DNA of 64,000 nt from Aurelia coerulea (taxonomy: Eukaryota; Cnidaria; Scyphozoa; Semaeostomeae; Ulmaridae), in assembly GCA_039566865.1 (NCBI GenBank), contig CM076955.1, forward strand, positions 17,777,501 to 17,841,500. The letters are read 5' to 3'. Below, piece after piece: positions 1 to 12,000 of the stretch. The first letter of the stretch is position 1, and the number at the start of each line of letters is the position of its first letter. The translations under genes were made by a program, and so were the position numbers. The notes beneath the pieces were generated by a model, which saw only the letters and a list, made by a program, of their open reading frames with translations, did no database searches and was not told the DNA's origin.

Positions 1-526
1 TGACTTGAAGTGGCGTAAAGAGGTCTCGACAAGCCTTCGCCGATTTTGTCTATTGGAAAGGCAATAACTCCGCCAATCCTGAAGATATTTTAACCGGCAT
101 CCAAACTTTTACTCCCAAACATCTGGAGAGTAGATTACTTTAGAAAAATTCGGGAAATCTCAAGCAGTTTTTTGTCCTGGCTGCGTTTTATGAAGGTAGG
201 TAAAATTCAGGAAAATCTTCACATGTTTCTTTTGTCTCCTTCGCTTTTTAGCCGTCTGATTGGTCAGTGAAAATGAGGCTTTGGCGGTTTCGACCATGGG
301 CCACGAGCAATTGGCTATGTACGACGAATGATTCCTATGCTCGAGCGAAGGGAGATCACCTCTTTCATTTATTCTACGTTGGTGACCAATAACCATAAAT
401 CCAGTTTTGTTGGAGCTCGCACTTAGTTTATTTACCCTTAACACTGATATTCAACAGCTCTTTCTTTGTCGTGCATATGAGCTCTTTTATGTCATTAGAT
501 GTGATTGTAATCTCGTAATAATATCG
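1..526. other. PARN 3' flank, no recognised coding feature
   Basis: Two minus-strand AATAAA hexamers (427-432 and 368-373) could serve the PARN transcript. I recognise nothing else here; the open frames are short and show no family motif. Confidence 0.4.
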
Positions 527-572
527 TTAGAATATAATGTCGTTAAGTATCTTACGAGTCTCGACCACGGGG

Positions 573-847
573 TCATCTGCCGATAACTTTGGGTAGGGGT
601 CTGCCACCAGCAAATTCAAAGTGGTAGCGTTGGTTATACTGATTTCTACGAACATCGTACCCTTGCCAAACTTTGGGTAGGGGTCTGCCACCAGCAAATT
701 CAAAGTGATAGCGTTGGTTATACTGATTTCTACGAACATCGTACCCTTGCCAAAACTTTGGGTAGGGGTCTGCCACCAGCAAATTCAAAGTGGTAGCGTT
801 GGTTATACTGATTTCTACGAACATCGTACCCTTGCCAAGACCAATTT
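573..847 (-). CDS. PARN: PARN candidate terminal exon 23 with internal tandem repeat
   Basis: Acceptor ggatatctgttttgtag joins in frame to exon 22 and gives EIGLGKGTMFVEIS, loosely like the human C-terminus (TLFEVPDTW). The exon spans three 84/85-bp tandem units. Because one unit is 85 bp, the frame shifts after the first copy. It then reads two identical 28-residue units ending RPLPKV and stops at 573-575. Without the extra units the first frame would end LNDIIF at about 527. Minus-strand AATAAA signals lie at 427-432 and 368-373. This exon is inferred, not supported by strong homology. Confidence 0.5.
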
Positions 848-3800
848 CTACAAAACAGATATCCTTGGCGAAACTAATATTGAAAAAAATGATACTTGGC
901 TAGATTCATTTCCAAGCCTTTAGAGTCAGCATATTCTAAAAATTTTGGGTTTGAATTCGGAATTTCAAAAGGTCAATTTGTTTCATTTACTACTGAACCA
1001 TAAAAAATTGGTCGTCAGGATGAAACTCCAACTTTCAAAGTGGAAGGTGAAGTTGCGGTTTTTAGCACCAAGCGCTGGTATCACAGAATTTTCTTTGAAG
1101 AAATTCAAGGACAGGGTATCGTTTTTACAAAAATTACTCAGGGACAGGGCAACATTTTCGGAAATTTGACTCCAGAACAACGTGCTTTTTCAGGATTTAC
1201 AGTGGCACATCTCCGTATGTTCGTAGACCAAGTACCTCCCCCGGATTTACCTTCGCCATCCTCTAAGCTTTGATCCAGTACCCTCTTACGCCTTCTTTTC
1301 TTTTGTGGCTCAGTAACCTCCTGTTCATCATTCCCATCGCCTTTGCGAGCCTCTTTTTCATTGTCATCTGTCCGATGATTCCCTGCAACATCAACTTCAG
1401 TCCGTTCGTATTTGTCCAATGCATCAATACCAACATGTTGGGCGTATGTGATTACTTTGCATAGACCACAATCTTTGTTTACAATCATCTTCTGAACAAC
1501 TGTCAAAGTAGTAATAAGGGGTCAGTCATATATCGATTTCGTCCCCGCTTAGCGTCATTTCGACACTAACTTTCAGACACCCCCCACCCCCCACCCTTAG
1601 CGTAAGTCGACAACAACAACAACCACAATAGCAACTTTCTTTGAGAAACCTTTTGACTTAGGCCATTCGAAAAACTTAGAACTGGCACTGGAAAAGGATC
1701 TCCGGTAAAGTATTTTCTTCTCAGGACATTACCCTCACTTTGCAATCTGTGATATGAAGATCGATGTACAAAAATATTTTTTAGCGTCATGGCTGTTGAC
1801 CCCCCCCCCCCCACCCATTTAGGCTGTCTTAGCAAGAAGACGTGAGTCGAGAAGACGCCAGCAGAATTCTTTTGTTCTAGGATGTAATTTACAAAGTGAA
1901 ATCAACTTCAACGCTTTTTTGAATCTCCTGGGGCTTTGTGTAAGTTCTGTTATTAAAAAACCACTCTCCTCAGAAAACAGTTGATTTCTCCAATATTATT
2001 CGGCCTATCGAAAAGCAGTAAAAAGGATGTTGTTCTGTATAATCTGGGCAATCGAAAGATGTATTAATCGCAATTTTACCGGCAACCCTGGTTTCGCAAA
2101 TCCTAGTTCAAATCTTTTTGCTAATTTCAGAAAAGTGGATTTATCTCCAAAACTACTCGAAAAATGTCCGAATTTTTTTCGTTCCATCTTTAGCTAGGTT
2201 GTTGATCTACAACTTTGCCAAGTCTGATTGAAAAAGCTAGGCTAGATTTCCTGCCATCGAATTTCGTATTTCTGTTTACTTTTCGACTGCGAAATGGAGA
2301 AACCTTGGTCAACAGATTACCATGCTATGAAGCACGCTTGCAAAAGCTCAGGCTTGAAATAACTTTCAGAAGTTTTTCCATTGGCAAACAAATGAACGTC
2401 ATCTTCTGGGAATACCATACGCAGGTCTCAAAAGACATCCTTAGTGCGCTTGTAAAAGTATCATTTGCATCTATTGATTAGAAATTACTGATTTTTACCA
2501 GCAACTTCACAAAACCATGCTTTGGGTGTCTTTCGAGACTTTCGTAAGCATTCACAGATTATCAATTTCTTTTAGAGTCCACAATAAGCATAGATCTTAG
2601 ATCAAGAACTAATTTTTTTGCAAAAACATTCTACGGGCATTCAAATCGTTCTGCATGGGCTAAACTGTTGACCAACGCTTTTCGTCTTCGATGTCGAAAA
2701 GTAAACAGAAATGTAAAATTCGATTGCAAGAAATCTAGCCTAGCTTTTTCAATCAGACTTGGCAAAGTTGTAGATCAACTACTTAGCTAAAGATGGAGCG
2801 AAAAAAAATCGAAACTTTTTCGAATAGTTTTGGAGGTAAATCCACTTTTCTGAAATCAGCAAAAAGATTTGAGCAAAGATTTGCGAAGCCAGGGTTGACG
2901 GAAACATTGCGATTTATACATCTTTCGATTGCCCAGATTATACAGAACAACATCCTTTAAATCGACAACCTGAAAAGTGTACTTTGAAGGCCGCTCCCTA
3001 AAATAGAACGTCGATATGGAAAGTAAAAACTATGCGATCATCATATTCATATTCATAACCAATGGAGACACGAGAACACACAATTTTCAAGAAGTATTCC
3101 TCTTTATGAGCAGCTTATTGAGATAAAAGGCTGGAAAATTGTAATGCTCCAAAAACCTCTGAGCGTCCTCGTCTTCGAAGACGTCCGCGCCTTGGGGGCG
3201 CCTTGTTGCTAAAAAAGCCTATTGGCTGTCTGACCCCACCCATATTTGTTTACGTTAGGACGGCACAGCCCCTTCAAGGTTGTAGGCTGTATTGAACATG
3301 GATTAAATGAAAGAAAAATAATTTACCTGCATCAATATTTTCTTCTCTGTCTAAGGCAACCAAAGCAGAAGACTCATTGAGAAATGAAGTGTAAACGCCA
3401 CCTAAAATGGTCAGCAACTATATTTAAGAAATAATTCGTGGGCAGGAACGCGGCAGCACTGCGTAAAACAACAGCAAATGTGTTTAAATCTAATGAATAT
3501 ATAGCAAATGAGTAAAAAAATTTCAAGGAATCGAGTCATCATAAATTGATTGGCTCTTCCGTGTATCATGTGATCCATCTCATAACAAACTAAAAGGACC
3601 TGCTGTGGCACAATGCATCTCATGTGATCAGTTTCATTTCACAAGAACGTTAAAGGGAGTACAAAGACCAGCATGCTTTGTGCGAAGTTAGCGACTTGCT
3701 CTGCACAGCTTCCAGAATAACTGACTGTACGAAATTCACAAAAAACAAAAACAAACGATTGCAAATGCGGCTGGTCTTTGTACTCCCTTTAACCAATCAG

Positions 3801-6056
3801 ATGTATGTATCATGTGACCCATCTCATAACAAACAAAAAGGACCCGCTGTGGCACAATGCTTCTCATGTGATCAGTTTCATTTCACACGAACGTTAACCA
3901 ATCAGATGCGTGTATCATGTGACCCATCTCATAACAAACTAAAAGGACCCGCTGTGGCACAATGCTTCTCATGTGATCAGTTTCATTTCACACGAACGTT
4001 AACCAATCAGATGCGTGTATCATGTGACCCATCTCATAACAAACTAAAAGGACCCGCTGTGGCACAATGCTTCTCATGTGATCAGTTTCATTTCACACGA
4101 ACGTTAACCAATCAGATGCGCTATCGAGAACGATGAGTCAGCAGATTCTTGAAGTTTGTGTAATGCCTTTAACACGTTTGGCAGGATATGGAATAAAATG
4201 TAAGCAGCCGATATTCGATATTCAAAATTGAAATGCTTATCTATCGGTTAAAAAGGCTGACTTAGAAGTGAACATTTTGTTTGGTAAAATCACTCAGTCT
4301 TTAGACCCACAATCCTTCACATCAGATGTTGAGAAAAAGTTCATTTCGTTTCTTTATTTCGACTAAAAGATTACAATATAAATCTATACAAGCCACACTA
4401 CTTTACAAAATTACCATGCAACTATACAATGCTATTGGAACGATACCCCGAGGAGCAAAAGGCTATCAAATTACATGCCATGGGAAATGTTTGCGATCGA
4501 AACAACTTAAATTCACTTCTCCTATTTCTTATGCGTCACTACCAAAATTCAGTCAACAAGTTCAGTTGAATCTGGTATAGAACTACAAGAAAAATCGTTT
4601 CTGATACTATCCATAGAAAAAGCAAAGTTACTTACCAAATTCTTCGAAAAGTTTGTTAATGTCAGGATATCTCCAGCTTGGAGGAAGGCTAATATGAAAG
4701 ACATTCCTTCTTTCTGGGATCACTACGAAAAAATGAAAGCCAAAGGCTATTCGTATGATGCTTATACCGGGTGCGCCAAAATAAACTATGCACGTTTGGC
4801 AGGCCACAATAAATGGTAGACTCGGCCGATTTTGAAGATTTATGACTTAATCTTTAGCAGAAAACCTGAATTAGATACTGGGATTTTTGCAAATTTTTCT
4901 ATTTTCGGTTTTCAGAGCAAGAAGCGAGTTTCTTAAAATTTTAGTTTTCGAAAACACTGAAAACGATCAAAAAGCATAGATCAAGTTTTCTAAAGAATCG
5001 ACATTAATGGACTTGCAGAAGAGAACTTGTTTGGGATTTAGAAATCGACTAATTGTAATCTGCTGTACGAGAGTTTGTACTAAACCCCAAATCACCCTGA
5101 AAATATTTTCTCTTTGTTCATTCATGCTGAGTTTTTCAAAATTTGATCAACATTTTTTGATCGTTTTCGGTGTTTTCGAGAACGAAAATTTTAAGAAACT
5201 CGCTTCTTGCTCTACAAACTGAATATAATCTAATTCAGGCTTTCTGCTAAAGATTAAGTCATAAATCTTCAAAATCGGTCCAGTGTATGATTTATTGTGG
5301 CCTGCCAAACGTGCATAGTTTATTTTGGCGCACCCGGTAGAATAGCAGCATAGCGATCTAGCCATGATCCATAAGGACAATCAGCTTTCGCTCATCTCAT
5401 TGAATTGAACTGATGTTGTTGTTGTCGCTCCAGTAAGGGCCTTATTTCCCTAGGGCTGTATAGACTGACAGACATCTCAATCGGGGACACTTTTTGACCG
5501 TCGTGTGCGATCATAACATTGCTTAAAGGCAGGTGGTTTTTATGATTATGGCTTGTTTAAAAACTGAATGTCTACATGCAGTTTCTTAGCTGAGGATGGT
5601 AGGAGATCCTATCAAAACGTACTTGGCCTACAATCCTGGCCAAAAGAAGCTGGGACACAGGCAAATTTCAGTGTCTTCATGATGTTTCCTAAAATATCGA
5701 GGAGAAATATACTTTTAGAGTCTCCTAATCCCCCTTCCCCCCTACTTCAATGTTGAGAAGGTCGAAAGGCGTTTGATTCAAGCAACTTTGAAACGGGAGG
5801 GGGGAGTGGGGGGCACGTAATCAAAGACCGAAGTAGTGCAATTTTATGATTTGTCCCAAGGAATTTGGGCAAGATTGTAGTCCAACCGTTAGCGTCTGAA
5901 TAGCCTGGCATGTCTTGAGTTTCTGGATCGTGAAATTGTCTTAAAATACAGGATCGTCGAATTGTCATCAATAATTTTCATGAAACTGTTTCATTTTCAC
6001 AATGACCGTCGTTTCTATTTTTATCATGAAGTCGCTGTTTCAGTTTGAATAATATT

Positions 6057-6092
<36 letters not shown>

Positions 6093-9000
6093 TCAAAGTT
6101 AAAACTCAACAATATACAAATACAATATTCTGTGCCGTCCATAGCAGAAATAGACATGACGTCATCTGGTTCTAGCTATGAACGGCACTTGACAATTCCT
6201 TTAACAGCAATCTTATTAAGCACTTTGTGTACCATGGCACCATTCCATTTTGGCAGACGCTAGCATACGCCAGCTTAGTAGGTGAATTATTGTAAAACAA
6301 AAAAGGAAAAACAAACAAACAAACAAACAAACAAACAAACAAAACAGAAATAAAGACAGAAACTAAAAACTATTCACTGGTTTAAACTATTTAGAAATTG
6401 GTTTAAACTATTAGAAATTGTTGGCCACTTCAGTCTTTTCATCAGACTAGCTGCTGAAACTAAGGGCGATATGAAATGCGCAGTTCCGTTGAAAATAAAT
6501 CTGCAGATGAAAAATCTCTGCGAGGGAAAATCCGCTGTGGAGGAGAGCGGGAAAATTTTTGACAAATGCCGGGAGAGAAACATTTTGCAGAGGTAAACTT
6601 TAGGCAATTAAAGGGCATATGGCATGAAGCTGATTGGTTCATGCAATACAATTCTCTCTATTGTTTATTACAAAGCACAGGATCGAGGCTGAATTTTCAT
6701 TACAATGAAAATTCCCAAAACAGAAATAAACTCACGAAACAATGGAATTCCACTCCAAACTTGTTTGTTGTATTAACCAATTGCTAACGTGACATATGTG
6801 CTTTAAAAGGGATTTCTGATGATTTTTACAGAGCTGTAAAGACAATAATGCGGTATGAGCAATTTCTCGTAGGAAACGAAGCTTCATAAAACAAGCACCG
6901 ATACATGTGAGCAAATTGGGCCTAAGAATTTACACATGCCCTCCGGTTGGGCCTAAATCAATATTGAAACAGAACTGCGCATTTCATATCGCTCTTGCTG
7001 AAACATCATAACTGCGATTTGTAACAAGTGAACTGCACTGGTACCTTAGCCTGCGGAGGTTACTGGTACCTTGGATTGGACAATCCCATAATAATTAAGG
7101 TGAAACCTACCATCAGGACCATCCATATTGATATACAACAAATCATTAATTCTCATCACGTAGATCCTGTGGGAGAAGAAGATGGAGGCTAGAATATCAA
7201 AAGGCTCATAACCTTTAAAAGGTGGGTGTAAGATATCTTCACTCCATAAGGACCCTCTAGTTACGCTCATCTTATTGAGTTGGCTTTTAAAAAGCAAAAC
7301 ATAATAAATACCTGTTTAAGAATGCACGAAGCAAATCGGCATCTTGATCAATTGGTTTTCGTTCTTCCGTGGGGTGTTGCATTTTACCTGGTAAAAATAA
7401 ATCAAGAAAACTGTGAATAAACAAGCAAGTTGCAGTTTATGAGGCTAATAAAGGAGTTAAAAATTCTCGAATCAAACTGCCCAGCCTTTATACTGGGTGA
7501 GCCAGAAAAAGTTCCCACTCTTGAACTTTTGCAAAAGAACTTGCAAAAGTTAATGCTCGAGGTTTATAGCAGTCTAACACAGCAAAACCCTTCTTTTTTG
7601 TGGGATATGTTCCATGAAAAGGACAATAATTACAATCTAAGATCAAAGAATCTGTTGATGTTGCCTCAAACTAAAACAACTACTTATGGCAACGATAGTT
7701 TATCTTTTCGTGGTAGCATATTATGGAATTCCCTGCCTAACGATACAAAATTGCCGCCTCCGTCTGTTCTTTCAAGTCATGCATAAAAAATGGATTGGAG
7801 AGAATTGCCGTTGCAAAATTTGTAAATAGGGTATTTTAGGGTATTTTCGTTTCTTATCATGAACTGTAATTTATTTTGTTTTTGTAAATAGTTGGTCTTT
7901 ATTAGTTCTTGAAGTAGAGCTATTTTTAAAAACCAACTTTAAAGAATGTTATAATAATAATAAGAATCTTGAAAACTCATCGCACCGGTCACAGGAAGCC
8001 CCGGCGGTTGATTGGGCAAAAATAAGTTTAAAATTTCAAAATACCGGGTGTCCCAAAATGATGTATTATCGTTTGATTGTTTATATCTCCATAACCAATG
8101 AACCGATTTTCAAAAACTTTATTCTATCCGATTGCCGAAAGGCTAAATTGTATTTGAGGATGTTGGCTGTGGTTTAGGCCGATTTCTTCATTTTCAAAAG
8201 AAGATTGATAAAGCTGCTCAAATTCAAGCCTTAAATAGCATGAAAAAGAAACGGCCTTCTTTGCCAGTCAACATTTTAGATGTGATGCAAAAGGCTGAAC
8301 TTTTATGTCGTTCATAGAACATATGGCGTTCAGAGAAGACGAATTCATTTAATATTGAGTTCAGATAATACGAATACGAGTTCAGCCTTTTGTATCACAT
8401 CTAAAATGTTGACTGGACAAATAGGCCGTTTCTTTCTTATGCCATCTAAGGCTTGAATTTGAGCAAGTTTATAGATCTTCTTTTCGACATGAAAACGCCG
8501 TTGTAAAACCGCAACCAACATCTTAAAATAAAATTTAGCCTTTAGGCAATCAAATAAAACAAAGTTTTTGAAAATTGGTTCATTGGTTATGGACATGTAA
8601 GGAATCAAACAATAATACATCATTTTGGGACACCCGGTAGTTAATTGAAATCATTTTGTCTTATTTGTTGCACTTCTCTACATACGGTTGTGTTGTTTAT
8701 TGACTTCTGCACAACAAGGAAAGATTTCGTAAGACAATAGCATGAGTTGCTTTTGTTGACACCTGAATTCAAAGCGATTAGCGACTGCAGACAAAGGAAA
8801 TTCTATCAACCATAAATTCAAAACAAACAGAACCACAAAAGTTGCTCTGAAACCCAGGTAGCTAGCGCGCTCGTTGTGCATTCCAAAAATTGTTTTTAAG
8901 TGCAAACATGGGCATAAATCGAAAGAAGGAGGATATATCTACACATCTACCTCGGGCATTTCATTTCTTTGGTTCAGAAGCTGAGCAGTAAGTGTTTTAA

Positions 9001-12000
9001 TTACACTGAAAAAATAAGAGAATTGAATCGCCTCCCAATCGGCTTTTGAATCAAATAAATTAAATGCCCGTGACAGATGTGTAGATATATCCTTCTTCTT
9101 TCGATCTATGCTCATGCTTGCTCTTAAAAGCAATTTTTGGAATGCACAACGGGTACAACTGGGTTTCAGAGAAACTTTTGCGGCTTTGTTTGTTTTAATT
9201 TACTGGCTGAGAGAATTTCCTTTGTCTGCGATCGATAATCGCTTTGAATTGCGGTGTCAATCAAAAGCAACTCATGCTATTGTCTTACAAAATCTGTCCT
9301 TGTTCTTCTGCACTGCATCATTGTTCGAATGCGAGAATTCGAAGTGAAGTAACAAATGCAGCAGTACAGTCGTGGCCAAACATTTCAGACCACATTTCTG
9401 TCAACAACGTTTCTTAGCGTAACGAAATGGAACCCTACCACTCTGCCTACCTTACTCTCTTGGAGTTCATGTAAGTCAACTTTCCATGTAGATTCCGAAT
9501 TTTTATGTCATATTTTAATTTCTGCACCATTTTGCTATGACGTCACAATTAAATCTATAGACATTCTTGGAAATTATAGTGCTTCTGCCGACAAGGGGTG
9601 TAACCCAAAAAATTTTGTTACTCAGCTGGCTTTTACATCAATCTATGCACAATTCATTTGTATGATTTGTCTGCAAAGTATCGAAACTCCATGAAGAATA
9701 TTGCTTCAGGGAAAAGGTAGTGGAGGGCCTTCAGTCCACAGCTATGGCCATAAAGTTTAAGACCACCCTTGGAAAAACGTTTAAAAATTTGTACTGAAGG
9801 AAGGGCTCTGTCACCACACAATAAAATCTGCATTGAAACGTTGATTGGAAGATGGCTCAGATCAGTGTCTAGCGAAAATATTCCCATTGCAATATACTTA
9901 CAAAGATGGTCAGCCATTTTCGCAAAGCAGACGCCAGTGCAATAAGCATCATAGCCTGCCTCGTGGAATTTGTCTGGACTGTTTTCATATTGCTTGAAAT
10001 CATCTGCGAAAGCTGAAATATGACAATACATTAGTCCTGAATACATAATGAACACAAGAACTTTCTTGGCTTTGAAATGAGTTCCACTTAAGCAAGGTTT
10101 ACCGCAAGGACACAAGAGATAAAGATAATAAGTTGAAACTTTTAAAATTAACTGGGCACCGAATAGCAAGGCTCTAGTGTTACCTTCATATAACTTCTCC
10201 CACCTATGTCGCTGGTGTGCAACCCGACTCTAATTTGCCCTCTCTGACATTTCCTTCACTAATTTTCTTCCAGTCCTTTCTAGCAATGACTTTCTCTAAG
10301 TCTATTCCGTGGTCTATCAGCGCTAAAGGAATAAAATGGCTGCTGCGATGGCATATGCCACTCAGAGAACGTTGCGAAGGAGAAACCAGAGGAAAGTATC
10401 GTTTCTCCTTCACAGCGTCATGCCCCCGCAGAAGTCATCATATTCTTTTAACGCCGATAAAGCATGGAATAGCAAGTTTACCCTAGCAGTAATATTTTGT
10501 TACACATCAAAGCATTGTTAATCAGGCATCAATGGAAGAATCTAGGGTTTTGAGTTCGAGGTGGAACGTCAATGTAAATAGAGGGAGTTTTGTTCCTTCA
10601 AGGCGTTGTGGCGCAGTGGTGTAATCCTCTGACATTGCAGCCAGAACGGTCAGGTGGACCGGTTCGATCCCAGGTAGAGCCCCATCACTTCAGCGTCACG
10701 ACAAGGGGTCGCGGACTCGATTAGGCCTATTCTACTTCTGCGATCCCAGCGCTTGGCGCTAAAAACCACAACTTCACTTCACCTTCACCTTCACCAGCAA
10801 CGCTGACGGTTGTTTTGTTTAAAATCTTATATAAATCGATCTCACTGTATATCATCGTGTCATCTGAAAGCCAGTTGACTCCAGATTTTATATCAGGTAA
10901 CCGTTTCTTCATAATATTAGTACTTACCATGGGTAGTTAGACGTCGCAGTTGTGCTTGTCTACCGTAGGATCACTTTATATACTGCTACGGAGGAGGTAG
11001 TGGAAGAGAAACGTCCTCTATAGAACGATATAAAGTTTCCTCCGCATAAGCATACAAGCTGAACAACAACTGTGGTGTCTAACTACCCATAGTTATGCAG
11101 TGGAACCTCCATTAACGGACACCCGGACACCTCTATACAACGGACACCTCCAAACAATAGACAAATATTATCATCCCAAAATACATTCTGACCAAAGATG
11201 ACGCCTCCATACAGCGGACACCTCTCTACAGCGGTCAATAACATCGGTCCCACAGGTGTCCGTTTAAAAAAACTGGCCAAAATTCTCAGTAAGACAAGAG
11301 TATATCTTGGTTGTTTCTCAGTTATTCAGAGACAATGCTTGGAAATTTACATTTATCCAGTTCTTTCCCAATCACAAGGTTATCATCCCAAATGCGGCGG
11401 ATAACCTTATGCTGGGTGGGTTATTATCTTATACTGGGTGGGTTATCATCCCAAATGCGGCGGATAACCTTATACTGGGTGGGTTATTATCTTATACTGG
11501 GTGGGTTATCATCCTAAATGCGGCGAATAACCTTATACTGGGTGGGTTATTATCCTATACTGGGCGGGTTGTTCTGTTGCCAGCAAATTTCATCACATAC
11601 GTATTTGCCTGGCTTTAGATCCAAGGCACTTGTACAATGGTATCCTTTGAGTAAACTGCTTATAAGAAACTGTAAGTATTCTCCTGGAAAAAATTAAGAA
11701 ACTGTAAAGGAAGCGATCACAAGAAATATACCGCTTATAAGAAATAAAGCATTAAGAATAAAAGAGACATACAGAAATTGAATTTTAAGAGTTTCTTACA
11801 GTTGAAACAAGAGTAGTGTGACCGACTGAATTGGATTATGTGAATATTAATCGTATAATAATCGAATATGATTTTGAAGAATCGAATAATATAATGACAA
11901 CATTTCGATTTTATTGACCGCTCCTGCGCTGTGGTACCCTGGGTAGCGCTGTGGAAATCCGCAGCAAAATATGACATGGCATTCAATGCATTTGACAGTA

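Noticed and set aside
3678..4136. 152-codon open frame with repeated peptides
   Set aside because: It arises from the 105-bp repeat and crosses a MITE border.
9654..10169. 171-codon frame as a single exon
   Set aside because: Homology to PARN covers only 9902-10012 and ends exactly at GT..AG sites.
10610..10680. tRNA gene
   Set aside because: It has promoter boxes but no cloverleaf acceptor stem, and the sequence is shared with dispersed SINE copies.
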